Source: JANPCX01 sp050916095 (GTDB lineage: Bacteria > Pseudomonadota > Gammaproteobacteria > Burkholderiales > Burkholderiaceae_C). From it: a DNA stretch of 64,000 nt. Below, piece after piece: positions 7,481-16,377 of this stretch. The translations under genes were made by a program, and so were the position numbers. Numbering within the stretch: the first letter of the stretch is position 1; each line of letters begins with the position of its first letter. Below the pieces are notes generated by a model. It was given only the letters and a program-made list of their open reading frames with translations. It was not told where the DNA came from and did not search any database. Where the stretch lies: the NCBI GenBank assembly GCA_050916095.1, contig CP050901.1:3968001-4032000 (forward strand), in the 5' to 3' direction.

Positions 7481-8998
7481 ATGCCCACCACGCCAAACAA
7501 GGCCGCCAGCCAACGCACCGCCGCAAAGCTCGCCCGGACGCTGGCACCCGCCACGAGGTCCGCGTTGCCTTCACACGCATTGACACGCGGGGCCGACACC
7601 ACACTGACCGAACAACTCGCACGCCGCTTTGCTGAACAAATCCGCCAGCATTTGTTGGCCCCTGGTAGCCGACTGCCGTCGGTGCGCGAATGTGCGCGGC
7701 GGCAGCAAGTCAGTGCCAGTACCGTGGTGGCGGCTTACGACCAATTGCTGGCCCAAGGCTTGGTGGAGGCCCGCAAACAACGCGGCTTTTTTGTGCGCGA
7801 ACCCGCACAACTGCGGGCACAAAGTGCACAAACAGTCGCACCGACGGCACCCAGGCCACGTGCTGTGGTCAGCGCCACCAGCCTGATGCGCGGCATGTTC
7901 CAACCGCCCGGCAGCCTGCCCATGCCGGGCTTGGGCACCTTGCCGGCCGACTGGTCGGACGTCAGCCTACTCAGCAGCGCACTAAAACGCGTCAGCAGCG
8001 GTGCCGCGCTGGCGCCGCTGACCCTGCAATACGGCGAGTCCGCAGGCGACCCCCGGTTGCGATTGGCGCTGTCACGCAAGGTCCAGGACTTCGGCATCAC
8101 CGCCGCGCCCGAACAAATCGTCACCACTTTGGGCGCCACCCAAGCCCTGGACGTTGTGACCCGCAGCTTGCTGCGAGCGGGGGACACCGTGTTGGTGGAC
8201 GAACCCGGCTGGCCGGTGGAGTTTGCGCGCCTGGCGGCCCTGGGCCTTGGTGTGTTGCCTGTTCCGCGTGGCGAGACCGGCCCGGATCTGGCCGTGATGG
8301 AACGTTTGATCGAAGCGCAAGCGCCGCAGGAGCGTCCACGGCTTTACATCACCGTCTCTGTGCTGCACAACCCCACCGGCAGTTGCCTCAGCTTGCAAAG
8401 CGCTCACCAATTGCTGCAGCTGGCCCACAAACACGATTTGCACATTTTGGAAGACGACAGCTATTGCTACCTTGCGCCTGCACACTTGCCACGATTGGCC
8501 GCGTTAGACGGGCTGCAGCGCACGATTTATGTCTCAGGCTTTTCAAAAATTTTGGTGCCCAACTGGCGTGTGGGTTACATCGCGGCACCGGCGCATTGGG
8601 TGGACCGCTTCATTGACACCAAACTGCTCACCACCCTGACCACACCCAGCCTGACCGAACAAGCATTGGCCTATTGTTTGGAGCAAGGCCTGTTGCGCCG
8701 CCACGCCGACCGGGTGAATCAAAGGCTGGACGCTGCCCGTTCACGCTGCGTGAAACTCGCACTGGCCCACGGCTGCGAATTCAAAGCCACGCCGCGTGGC
8801 CTCTTTGGCTGGGTGGATGTGGGTGTGGACACCGAGCGCCTGGCGCACGCCATGCTCGACGAGGGCTGGCTGCTCGCTCCGGGCAGCATCTTCCACGCCA
8901 CCCCTCGGCCGACGACGCTCATGCGGGTGAACTTCAGTACCACCCAAGACGAGCGGTTTTGGAGTGCGGTAGCCCAACACAGAGGGCGCACGAGCTGA
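7481..8998 (+). CDS. MocR-type (GntR-aminotransferase fusion) transcriptional regulator
   Basis: A 505-residue PdxR/MocR-like regulator. Residues about 35-110 are a GntR winged helix-turn-helix (PGSRLPSVRECARRQQVSAS, then TVVAAYDQLLAQGLVEARK). After a linker, residues 145-500 form an aminotransferase-fold effector domain. The PLP lysine lies in YVSGFSKILVPNWRVGYI, with the pocket motif LHNPTGSCLS. The ATG at 7481 is preferred over an earlier TTG-type start, which would lie in the operator. Divergent orientation from the exporter/aminotransferase operon points to that operon as its target. Confidence 0.93.
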   Translation: MPTTPNKAASQRTAAKLARTLAPATRSALPSHALTRGADTTLTEQLARRFAEQIRQHLLAPGSRLPSVRECARRQQVSASTVVAAYDQLLAQGLVEARKQRGFFVREPAQLRAQSAQTVAPTAPRPRAVVSATSLMRGMFQPPGSLPMPGLGTLPADWSDVSLLSSALKRVSSGAALAPLTLQYGESAGDPRLRLALSRKVQDFGITAAPEQIVTTLGATQALDVVTRSLLRAGDTVLVDEPGWPVEFARLAALGLGVLPVPRGETGPDLAVMERLIEAQAPQERPRLYITVSVLHNPTGSCLSLQSAHQLLQLAHKHDLHILEDDSYCYLAPAHLPRLAALDGLQRTIYVSGFSKILVPNWRVGYIAAPAHWVDRFIDTKLLTTLTTPSLTEQALAYCLEQGLLRRHADRVNQRLDAARSRCVKLALAHGCEFKATPRGLFGWVDVGVDTERLAHAMLDEGWLLAPGSIFHATPRPTTLMRVNFSTTQDERFWSAVAQHRGRTS

Positions 8999-9115
8999 AC
9001 CTCTTGTTGCATTGTTACCAGGAGCCAAAAGCAAGCGATAGAAAATACGATTTTCTCAACTCGCCGGCATCAGCCCTCGGCACTGAGTTGACTCGGGCCC
9101 GCACAACGATTGATC

Positions 9116-10645
9116 ATGGACACACAAGCTTTACGTACTCGGCTGTTTTACTTTTTTCTTGTCCTTCTCGTCTTGACCGGAAGCGCTCTACGCTTTCAAA
9201 ACATTGACCAGAAGAGCTTCTGGGCCGACGAGCTGTTCACGCTGCGTATGGCCATCTACCACCCTTTGGTGCCAGACATCGGTCAACCCTGGTACAGGAA
9301 AACTTCGATCCATGAAATTCGCGATGGCGACACGTTCCTGACCGCAAAAACGGCGGAGCAACACCCTCCTCTTCAAGACCTCCTTGAAAAAGCAAGCGTC
9401 AACGCATTGGGCTTGTCAGAGTTTTCCGCCCGACTGCCTGGAGCGGTGGCGGCGTGCTTGTTGTTGGCTTGGTTTGCCTGGTTTGCGTCTCGCTCAAACG
9501 TAGCCTGGGAACGCCGTGCACTCACATGGGCCCTGCTGCTGTTGACCTTTTCACCGGCGCTGGTGATTTACGCCCAAGATGCAAGAGCCTATAGCCTTGG
9601 CACGTCACTCATAGGAATGGGTGGACTTCTGTGGTTGTCACGCTGGCAACAAGGGTGGCGGCAGATGCGCCCCCCAGGTTGGGGTGAGATAGTTTTGTTG
9701 CTGCTAGCGTGCTACTCCCACTACAACGCCGCTGCAATGGTGGCTGTTCTGCTGCTGCCCGACTTTTTGCTGGCTTGTAAGACGCGCAACCGAACCCCCC
9801 TCATACGTTTGGCATCCCTGACGTTGGCGTTCTCGGTATGGCTTGCACTGAGTGCGCACACCATTCTGGCAACGAGCAAAGGTAGCGTAGCCTGGGGCCT
9901 CACTGCGCTGCAAAAAACGTTTGCCACGATCAATGGAACCATCGCCGTATTCCATGGGCCATGGTTGTGGTTGTTTTTGGTTGCTTGGCTCGCGGTTGTG
10001 GCACGCCATTTTTCCACCCAACCCCAAGTTGCGGCACCGCGGTGGGCAGTCCAAATCTTTTTCCTGCAAGTTTTGTTGGCTATATATATTGCTCTGGCGG
10101 GATGGATCGTGGCGACAGCAGGCATGGCGCATCCACGCTTTTACATTTTCGCTGTCCCCTTGTTTTTAGTCATGCTGGGCTTGCTACTGGGTCAAATACA
10201 GCGAACTCGCTGGGCAGTACTGGCAGCCCTCATCGCGCTTTCCGTGACACTGCCTACAAAGCACCGCAATGAACTGCAAAGCTTCGAAGACTTTCGCGGC
10301 ATGACAAAAGCAGCGCTGCAAGGCTCTGGTCAGGACTCGGTTTTTTTGTTTCCTTGGCCAGCCAACCGTGACATGTACCGCCTATACCTCGACCAGCTCT
10401 CGGGACAGGACAACAGGGGGCGCATGGTGGGCGTCGCTGAAACCCGAGACATGGCAGACCTTTGCGAAAGGCTCAAAGATGTCAAACACATTGCAGTCCT
10501 GGCACACGACTCAGGCAGAAAATTCATCTCAGAGTTTTATTCGGTCTGCGGCCATCGCTGGCCCAGCAGACAACTGCTCCAGTTTCACAACACATTTGCG
10601 GAACACTGGAGAATCGAGCAGCCCCCACCAACCATCAAACCTTAG
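9116..10645 (+). CDS. GT-C-type membrane glycosyltransferase (family 39-like)
   Basis: A 509-residue protein with an N-terminal hydrophobic helix, then QKSFWADELFTLRMA. The acidic DE motif in the first periplasmic loop is the hallmark of GT-C enzymes (ArnT/PMT/GT39-like) that take lipid-linked sugars. About ten further hydrophobic segments follow, then a soluble C-terminal part from about residue 395. It is followed after 20 bp by a GT2-GtrA fusion, which probably makes and flips the polyprenyl-phosphate sugar donor. The acceptor is unknown. ATG 9116 is chosen over a TTG six bases earlier. Confidence 0.75.
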   Translation: MDTQALRTRLFYFFLVLLVLTGSALRFQNIDQKSFWADELFTLRMAIYHPLVPDIGQPWYRKTSIHEIRDGDTFLTAKTAEQHPPLQDLLEKASVNALGLSEFSARLPGAVAACLLLAWFAWFASRSNVAWERRALTWALLLLTFSPALVIYAQDARAYSLGTSLIGMGGLLWLSRWQQGWRQMRPPGWGEIVLLLLACYSHYNAAAMVAVLLLPDFLLACKTRNRTPLIRLASLTLAFSVWLALSAHTILATSKGSVAWGLTALQKTFATINGTIAVFHGPWLWLFLVAWLAVVARHFSTQPQVAAPRWAVQIFFLQVLLAIYIALAGWIVATAGMAHPRFYIFAVPLFLVMLGLLLGQIQRTRWAVLAALIALSVTLPTKHRNELQSFEDFRGMTKAALQGSGQDSVFLFPWPANRDMYRLYLDQLSGQDNRGRMVGVAETRDMADLCERLKDVKHIAVLAHDSGRKFISEFYSVCGHRWPSRQLLQFHNTFAEHWRIEQPPPTIKP

Positions 10646-10665
10646 ACGTTAGAAAGCGACGATCC

Positions 10666-11769
10666 GTGAGCATCCTGAGTGTCGACCCTTTGCGCCTGTC
10701 CATTGTCGTTCCCACATTTAACGAGAGCGGCAACATTGCTGAACTGCTCAAGCGAGTTGAACAAACGATGGGTGGCACGGGCTGGGAGGTCATCTTTGTC
10801 GATGACGACTCACCCGATGGCACCGCAACGTATGTCCGCAGCTTGGCAGCAAAAGACCGCCGTTTTCGTTGTGTACAACGCATCGGTCGACGTGGCCTTG
10901 CATCGGCTTGTATTGAGGGCATATTGGCGGCAGCAGCCCCTGTAATCGCGGTGATGGATGCAGACCTTCAGCACGATGAGTCGATATTGCCAATGATGCT
11001 TAACAAGATACACGGGGGTGCCGATGTGGTCATCGGTACACGGTATGCAGAAGGGGGTAGCACAGGCGAGTGGGACGAGTCACGCAAGGCGATGAGTTTG
11101 CTAGCGACCAGAATGAGTCGATTGATACTCAAGCAGGCCATCTCCGACCCAATGAGCGGCTTTTTCATGCTCAAGCGTGAGGCCTTTGAAGCCAGCATGC
11201 ATCATTTGTCGGGCATGGGTTTCAAAATTCTGCTGGACTTGCTTGCCAGCAGCAAGCAACCCTTGAGAGTCGAAGAAATTGCTTACCGCTTCCGCGACCG
11301 CCACAGCGGCGAGAGCAAACTCGACGGCATGGTCATTTGGGAGTACGGCATGTTGTTAGCCGACAAAACCATCGGCCGTTTCGTACCCGTTCGTTTCTTG
11401 GCCTTCGCCATGATTGGCGGCCTGGGCGTGCTCGTGCACTTCAGCGTGTTGACCTTCGCACTGAAGGCACTGGGGCTGAGCTTCCAGGTCGGCCAGTCGA
11501 TCGCAACCGGTCTATCCATGGCCTTCAACTTTGCACTCAACAATGCCTTGACTTACCGCGACCGCCGCCTCAAAGGTTGGGGATGGTGGGGCGGTTTGTT
11601 GAGTTTCGTTGCAGCTTGCAGCGTTGGGGCCGTGGCCAACATCGGCATTGCCAACTACTTGTTCGAGCACCGCACGCAATGGGTGCTGGCCGCGCTGGCT
11701 GGTATCTTGGTGGGTGCCGTGTGGAACTATGCTGTCACCCAGCTGTACACCTGGGGCAAGAAAAAATAG
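10666..11769 (+). CDS. Polyprenyl-phosphate glycosyltransferase (GT2) fused to a GtrA-like domain
   Basis: A 367-residue fusion. Residues about 5-225 are a GT-A family 2 domain of the dolichol-phosphate mannosyltransferase type: LSIVVPTFNESGNI, FVDDDSPDGT, VMDADLQHDE and DPMSGFFMLKR are visible. Residues about 240-365 are a GtrA-like domain with four hydrophobic segments (RFLAFAMIGGLGVLVHFSVL, NFALNNALTYRDRR). The GTG at 10666 is used because the reading upstream overlaps the preceding gene. The pair resembles machinery that loads a sugar on undecaprenyl phosphate, flips it and transfers it to a surface molecule. Confidence 0.88.
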   Translation: MSILSVDPLRLSIVVPTFNESGNIAELLKRVEQTMGGTGWEVIFVDDDSPDGTATYVRSLAAKDRRFRCVQRIGRRGLASACIEGILAAAAPVIAVMDADLQHDESILPMMLNKIHGGADVVIGTRYAEGGSTGEWDESRKAMSLLATRMSRLILKQAISDPMSGFFMLKREAFEASMHHLSGMGFKILLDLLASSKQPLRVEEIAYRFRDRHSGESKLDGMVIWEYGMLLADKTIGRFVPVRFLAFAMIGGLGVLVHFSVLTFALKALGLSFQVGQSIATGLSMAFNFALNNALTYRDRRLKGWGWWGGLLSFVAACSVGAVANIGIANYLFEHRTQWVLAALAGILVGAVWNYAVTQLYTWGKKK

Positions 11770-11973
11770 CAGACGATTGCGCGCCAAGACGCGGCAACCG
11801 CCGTCGGGCGTGCCCCCGTTTTACGGCCAACAGACACGCCGCCGAACTTCATACCCTTTGGCGACATACCGTGCGGGCAAATCGCTTTCTCCCGCCAAAT
11901 GAAACAAGCCGCTGCAAATTGTTCGCAGCACTTGTTAGCGCCAAGGGGCTCGGCTGTTGAGCAGGACTTTGGG

Positions 11974-12142
11974 CACTAAAGGATGCCCTGAGTAACTCTT
12001 GCGAGCCTGTGGTGGCGCGGATGGGGATGGGCTGCAAGGCGTTTTTCTTGCCAATAGCGCTGCTATTGGCAAGAAAAATAACGCCGTAGACCGCCCGAAT
12101 CCGTGCCGCCACAGTCTGCGATGAGTTATGCATCCTTCAGTG
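11974..12142. repeat. 169-bp long inverted repeat with 17-bp perfect core hairpin
   Basis: The central arms TTTTTCTTGCCAATAGC (12042-12058) and their exact complement (12062-12078) are separated by GCT. Pairing continues outward imperfectly to CACTAAAGGATGC at 11974 and GCATCCTTCAGTG ending at 12142, giving arms of about 82 bp. The remaining DNA between the GT2-GtrA gene and the cyclo-ligase gene (11770-11973 and 12143-12282) shows no recognisable gene. The element could act as a bidirectional terminator for the two converging genes. Its arm length and overall design resemble the element at 36687 and suggest a mobile palindromic repeat family. Confidence 0.85.
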
Positions 12143-12282
12143 ACGACATGCTGTTCTTTGCTGCCATGGGCAGCAAGCACAAAGCTCCGTCCATTTTTAG
12201 TTCGTTGAACAACCATCAGTGCAAAAGCTAAAGCAAACAGTTTCAACGTGTTCAGCGAAATGTCGGTGACAGTGGTTGAACC

Positions 12283-12891
12283 TCAGCGCTGCAACTCATT
12301 CACCGTATAACCCCCACCATCCTGCTGCCACATCACCCCATCTTCGGTGAGCATGGCATCCAAAACAAAGTCGTCGGGTTCGGCGCGAAGCAAGGGCAAA
12401 AAGCCGTGTGTGTAACTCACGCCTACGGCCACGGGGCGGGGTGTCATCGACATCAAGGTCCGCTCAAAGAAACCACCGCCATAACCGAGCCGCACACCGC
12501 CCGGGCCAAAACCCAGGCAGGGCACGATGAGCAAATCGGGCACGAACTCTTCGGTGCCTTTGGGTTTGGGAATGTCGTAGGCATCGAGTTCGGTTTCGCA
12601 TCCGGGGTACCACACGTGAAACCGCAGCGACTGGTTCTGTTTGTCTGCCACCGGCAGACCAATGCGCCGAGTGACGCCGTCAGGCGCACCTTCCGTCCAG
12701 CGGTACAGCGCGGGCAGCGGATCGAACTCACCCTTGATGGGCCAATAAGCGCCGATGGATTTTTCCCTGCGGCCCACGAGCCAAATGCGCAACACGCTTT
12801 GCAATTGAACCGCGCGCTCCAGCCGGTCGGGCAGGGCTTGGCGGGCTTTGACGAGGCGTTGGCGTATGAGGTTGCGGTCGGTTTCCATCAT
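12283..12891 (-). CDS. 5-formyltetrahydrofolate cyclo-ligase
   Basis: A 202-residue member of the 5-FTHF cyclo-ligase (YgfA/Fau) family, which converts 5-formyl-THF to 5,10-methenyl-THF using ATP. Diagnostic motifs are IGAYWPIKGEFDPLP and the glycine-rich GPGGVRLGYGGGFFER loop near the C-terminus. The N-terminus starts with two consecutive methionines. It is divergent from the TfoX-N gene across 56 bp. No 6S RNA, which neighbours this gene in enterobacteria, was recognised nearby. Confidence 0.93.
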   Translation of the reverse strand: MMETDRNLIRQRLVKARQALPDRLERAVQLQSVLRIWLVGRREKSIGAYWPIKGEFDPLPALYRWTEGAPDGVTRRIGLPVADKQNQSLRFHVWYPGCETELDAYDIPKPKGTEEFVPDLLIVPCLGFGPGGVRLGYGGGFFERTLMSMTPRPVAVGVSYTHGFLPLLRAEPDDFVLDAMLTEDGVMWQQDGGGYTVNELQR

Positions 12892-12947
12892 GGCAAGGGT
12901 CTCGGTTGCGGCTGGCCGCGATGGGATGATTGTGCAAGACTGTCACC

Positions 12948-13397
12948 ATGCCCACGTTCCCGAAACCCACCACCATCACCCCGGCTGATGAATTCGCCGC
13001 TTACTGCTTGGAGTTGCTCAGCGGCTTGGGCGTCGTCCGCGCCAAAAAAATGTTTGGCGGCCGGGGCATTTATGTGGACGACCTTTTCATCGCCTTGATC
13101 GCCAATGAGCAGCTTTACCTCAAGGTGGACGACACCACACGCCCACACTTTGAAGCGGCGGGTTGCTCGCCATTTGTTTTTGAAACCAAAGACAAACCCA
13201 TCCAGATGAACTACTACAGCCCACCGGATGAGGCCATGGAGTCCTCCAACGTCATGTTGCCCTGGGCACGCCGGGCAATGGAAGCGGCCTTACGCGCCAG
13301 AGCCGGCAAGGCCGCTCGGCGAACCAAAAGCCGCACCGAACCAGCTGCTGTCAAGCGGCGGAGCAAGGCAGCGATGAAGCCGCCCCGCGACGCCTGA
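12948..13397 (+). CDS. TfoX N-terminal-domain protein
   Basis: A 149-residue protein whose first 105 residues match the TfoX/Sxy N-terminal fold (YCLELLSGLGVVRAKKMFGG, then RGIYVDDLFIALIANEQLYLK, then FVFETKDKPIQMNYYSPP). The C-terminus is a lysine/arginine-rich tail. The C-terminal domain of full-length Sxy is missing, as in many stand-alone homologues of unknown function. The ATG at 12948 is chosen; a TTG further upstream is unlikely. Its 3' end overlaps the convergent DUF2917 gene by 47 bp. Confidence 0.85.
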   Translation: MPTFPKPTTITPADEFAAYCLELLSGLGVVRAKKMFGGRGIYVDDLFIALIANEQLYLKVDDTTRPHFEAAGCSPFVFETKDKPIQMNYYSPPDEAMESSNVMLPWARRAMEAALRARAGKAARRTKSRTEPAAVKRRSKAAMKPPRDA

Positions 13398-13731
13398 AGC
13401 GCGCCACAAGACGAACCACCAAACCAAACAGTTGCCGCGCCGGAGCCCGCTCCGGCGCTTGCACTGACAACTCCGCATGCGGCCAGCCGTCCACCCAGAG
13501 CGTTTGTTTCGCCGCCAGCGGCAGCGTTTGACCGGCCTGCAGCCACAGGTCCTGCGGGGCTTGTGAGGACGTTCCAGGCAGGGTCACCCACGCCATGCCG
13601 CACTCCACCTTCAATACGCTGGCTTGGCGACCGGTGCGTAAGGTGATGGATTGGGTACGTGATTCGGTGCCCAAGCTCACGCACCCAGGGCTGCGCTTTT
13701 GTTGCACAATGTTCATGACTGGATGGTTCAT
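13351..13731 (-). CDS. DUF2917-family protein
   Basis: A 126-residue protein resembling the DUF2917 family, small beta-rich proteins common in Burkholderiales. The conserved core is seen in VECGMAWVTLPGTSSQAPQD, then LWLQAGQTLPLAAKQTLWVDGW. The start ATG (13729-13731) has a strong AAAGGAG ribosome site 5 nt upstream. It is divergent from a LysR regulator, a pairing often seen for this family and suggesting control by that regulator. Two out-of-frame alternatives in this region were discarded. The molecular function is unknown. Confidence 0.78.
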   Translation of the reverse strand: MNHPVMNIVQQKRSPGCVSLGTESRTQSITLRTGRQASVLKVECGMAWVTLPGTSSQAPQDLWLQAGQTLPLAAKQTLWVDGWPHAELSVQAPERAPARQLFGLVVRLVARFRRRGAASSLPCSAA

Positions 13732-13839
13732 GGTGACTCCTTTGAATATGAGGCTTAATACTATGTAGACTTGCCTTCTTCGTCCAATGAGATTGCGGCA
13801 GCGCATTCATTCTCATATCGCATCAATAAGAACGTCCTC

Positions 13840-14799
13840 ATGTCTACCCAACGCCACCGCCCCTTGTCTGTCGGCCCCATCCGGGCTTTTGAAGCCGTGG
13901 CGCGGCATTTGAGTTTTCGCGCCGCTGCGGAGGAACTGAGCCTCACCCAATCGGCCATCAGCCGACAAATCAGCAGCCTGGAAGAGGAGTTGGGCGCACC
14001 GCTTTTTTCACGAGGCACCCGCCACGTCGCACTCACCGGAGACGGTCAAGCGTTGTTGCGCGCCGTTGCGCCGGGCTTGGACCGCCTGGACACCACGGTG
14101 CGCCACATTCGCCGCGCCCGTGGCCGCAAGCATGTGAACCTGAACACCTTCGCGTCCATGGCCTCCATGTGGTTGATCCCGCAAATGGAAGCGTTTCAGC
14201 GCGAACATGCCGACATCGACATCCGCGTTTCGGCCACCGACAACATGGTGGACATCGAAGACGGCGAGAACGACCTGGTGCTGCGTTATTGCAATCCGGT
14301 GGACGCCCCACCTGGTGCGATACGTTTATTCGGCGAGGTGCTCACGCCGGTGATCAGCCCGTGGCTTGCGGCACGAATCGCGGCGGGCGAGATGCCGCCA
14401 TTGAATGTCGCGGCCGATTTGGCTCAGCACACCTTGGCCGAAGAAGACGACGGGCTACCTGGCAGCGTGCTCTTGAGCTGGTCGCACTGGCTCGCCCAAC
14501 AAGGCCAAGCCGGCCTGCAGCCTCGGCGCTGGATGTATCTGAACTACACCTACCAACAAGTACAAGCGGCCTTGGCTGGCCAGGCGGTGGCGTTGGCGCG
14601 TATTGCCCTGGTGACCGAAGCGCTGCAGCGCGGCGAATTGCTTGAGCCTTTCGGTGTGCAAGGCCGCATCCACAGCCACTACGCGTACTGGTTGCTGGCG
14701 GTGCAAAACAGCTTGGATCGGCCTGAAGTACGGCAGTTCAGTGACTGGATTGCCAAGCGCGCTGCGCAAACCCGGCGCGCAATGGGGGAGGTGGCTTGA
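13840..14799 (+). CDS. LysR-family transcriptional regulator (GcvA-like)
   Basis: A 319-residue LysR regulator of the GcvA-like sub-group: PLSVGPIRAFEAVARHLSFR, then AAAEELSLTQSAISRQISSLEEELG forms the DNA-binding domain. LFSRGTRHVALTGDG and the later FASMASMWLIPQMEAF begin the effector domain. The ATG at 13840 is used rather than a TTG 69 bases upstream. Its TGA overlaps the TTG start of the EamA permease, so both genes form one transcript. DUF2917 is divergent, with about 108 bp between starts. Confidence 0.92.
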   Translation: MSTQRHRPLSVGPIRAFEAVARHLSFRAAAEELSLTQSAISRQISSLEEELGAPLFSRGTRHVALTGDGQALLRAVAPGLDRLDTTVRHIRRARGRKHVNLNTFASMASMWLIPQMEAFQREHADIDIRVSATDNMVDIEDGENDLVLRYCNPVDAPPGAIRLFGEVLTPVISPWLAARIAAGEMPPLNVAADLAQHTLAEEDDGLPGSVLLSWSHWLAQQGQAGLQPRRWMYLNYTYQQVQAALAGQAVALARIALVTEALQRGELLEPFGVQGRIHSHYAYWLLAVQNSLDRPEVRQFSDWIAKRAAQTRRAMGEVA

Positions 14800-15791
14800 G
14801 CGACATCCCGGCGTCCGGTCAAACCAACGCCGCCACGGCCGTCGTCACGGGCACCTTGTTCGCCCTGGTCGCCGGGGCCGTCTGGGGCCTGGTCTTCGTC
14901 ATCCCGCTGCTCTTGCCCGACTACCCGGCAGCTTTGTTGTCCGTGGGCCGCTACATTGCGTTTGGACTGATCGCCCTACCCATCGCTTGGTTGGATCGGC
15001 ACGCCCTGCGTCGTTTGAGCCGTGCCGACTGGATGGAAGCTCTCAAGCTCTCGGCGGTGGGCAATTTGCTCTACTACTTGCTGCTCGCAGCGGCCATCCA
15101 GCGCGCGGGTGGCCCCTTGCCGACCATGATCATCGGCACCTTGCCGGTGGTCATCGCGCTGTGTGCCAATGCCCGCAACCACGGGCGCGACGGCCGTTTG
15201 CCGTGGTCGCGTTTGGGGCCCTCGTTGCTATTGATCGCCGTCGGTATCGCCCTCGTCAACCATGCGGAAATGCAGCATCTGCGCGCCTCAGTTCAAGGTG
15301 CGGTTGATTGGTCGGTTTATGGCTTGGGCGCCTTGCTGGCCGTGGGTGCGGTGGCCTGCTGGACTTGGTACCCGCTGCGTAACGCCGACTGGCTGCGCCA
15401 CCACGCCGACCGCAGCCCACGCACATGGGCCACGGCACAAGGTGTGGCCACCTTGCCCTTGGCCTTGCTGGGGGGTATTGGGTTTTGGCTTTGGAGCACC
15501 CTCACTCAACAGGCTTTCCCACTGCCTGCGGGCCCAGCGCCTGAACGATTCATCGGGCTGATGCTGGCGGCCGGTTTGCTCGCCTCGTGGCTGGGCACCC
15601 TGTGCTGGAACGAGGGCAGCCAACGTTTGCCCACGAATTTGGCGGGCCAACTCATCGTATTTGAAACCTTGGCGGCGCTGGTTTACGCCTTGCTGCTACG
15701 CGGCGACATGCCCAATCCACTGACGCTGCTGGGCATGATGCATTTGGTGGCGGGGGTGTGGTGGGCTTTGCGTGCTTCGCACGATGCCTGA
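14796..15791 (+). CDS. EamA/DMT-family transporter
   Basis: A 331-residue integral membrane protein with two EamA repeats and about ten hydrophobic segments (TGTLFALVAGAVWGLVFVIP at the N-terminus). The start is a TTG at 14796 overlapping the LysR stop as TTGA. A GGGGGAGG ribosome site at 14784-14791 supports this non-ATG start. Probable metabolite exporter under control of the co-transcribed LysR regulator; substrate unknown. Confidence 0.88.
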   Translation: MSDIPASGQTNAATAVVTGTLFALVAGAVWGLVFVIPLLLPDYPAALLSVGRYIAFGLIALPIAWLDRHALRRLSRADWMEALKLSAVGNLLYYLLLAAAIQRAGGPLPTMIIGTLPVVIALCANARNHGRDGRLPWSRLGPSLLLIAVGIALVNHAEMQHLRASVQGAVDWSVYGLGALLAVGAVACWTWYPLRNADWLRHHADRSPRTWATAQGVATLPLALLGGIGFWLWSTLTQQAFPLPAGPAPERFIGLMLAAGLLASWLGTLCWNEGSQRLPTNLAGQLIVFETLAALVYALLLRGDMPNPLTLLGMMHLVAGVWWALRASHDA

Positions 15792-15857
15792 AATTGCAGC
15801 GCACAAGGGCAGTGGCGGTGGCGTGGGTCTACAACTGGTGGAGCTGGTACGTGCGCC

Positions 15858-16011
15858 TAGGAGTCCGCGCGGCAGAAAGATTTCAAAATGACCACCCGAA
15901 TTTCGACCTCTCAGAATCGCGCAGGTGCGATTTTCTCGAAAGTGGCAAGGGGTTAAGAACCCCGACATCACGACCTTCTGTGGCGTTGGTCTTCTGCCGC
16001 GCAGACTCCTA
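15858..16011. repeat. 154-bp MITE-like element with 20-bp terminal inverted repeats
   Basis: The left end TAGGAGTCCGCGCGGCAGAA (15858-15877) and right end TTCTGCCGCGCAGACTCCTA (15992-16011) are reverse complements with one mismatch. A CTAG tetranucleotide overlaps each boundary (15857-15860 and 16009-16012), compatible with insertion into a YTAR-type target as used by some IS5-family transposases. The interior has short inverted repeats and no credible ORF. It is therefore interpreted as a non-autonomous transposon or solo remnant. Confidence 0.75.
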
Positions 16012-16377
16012 GCAAATCCGAAGTCACGGTTGGAGACCAAGACCCGTCGCCCCAAGCTGCTCCAGGCGGTGGACAAACTGGACCGACACGCTAGTACTGC
16101 GACACAGAGATAACGAAATTGAGCGGATGTTGACCCATGAAACGGGTCAATACCTCAAAGCCATGATGGTTAGTATTCACGCGGGTGGAGCACATTCGAA
16201 GCGCTGCGCCGCAGCTGACGGGGCACCCGTGTTGGTTTGCGTTGGCACGATGTATCGCAGACAAAATCCTCGCCTTTGTCCCCGACACCAAAACCCCGGA
16301 GAAGGTCGCTACCGGATCACTGAGGAAAATAGGTTCATTTGCCTCACTGGTTCTGACTCGCAACACTAACCCGCTAC
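16012..16377. other. 366-bp intergenic stretch without a recognised gene
   Basis: Neither strand gives a convincing protein. The only structure noted is a small hairpin, TTGACCC at 16130-16136 and GGGTCAA at 16144-16150. It may hold the promoter for the gene at 16378. Short open frames here have no recognisable motifs and may be remnants of a decayed gene. Confidence 0.5.

Noticed and set aside
12143..12947. 6S RNA near the 5-FTHF cyclo-ligase gene
   Set aside because: The enterobacterial linkage prompted a look, but no long central-bubble hairpin structure was found.
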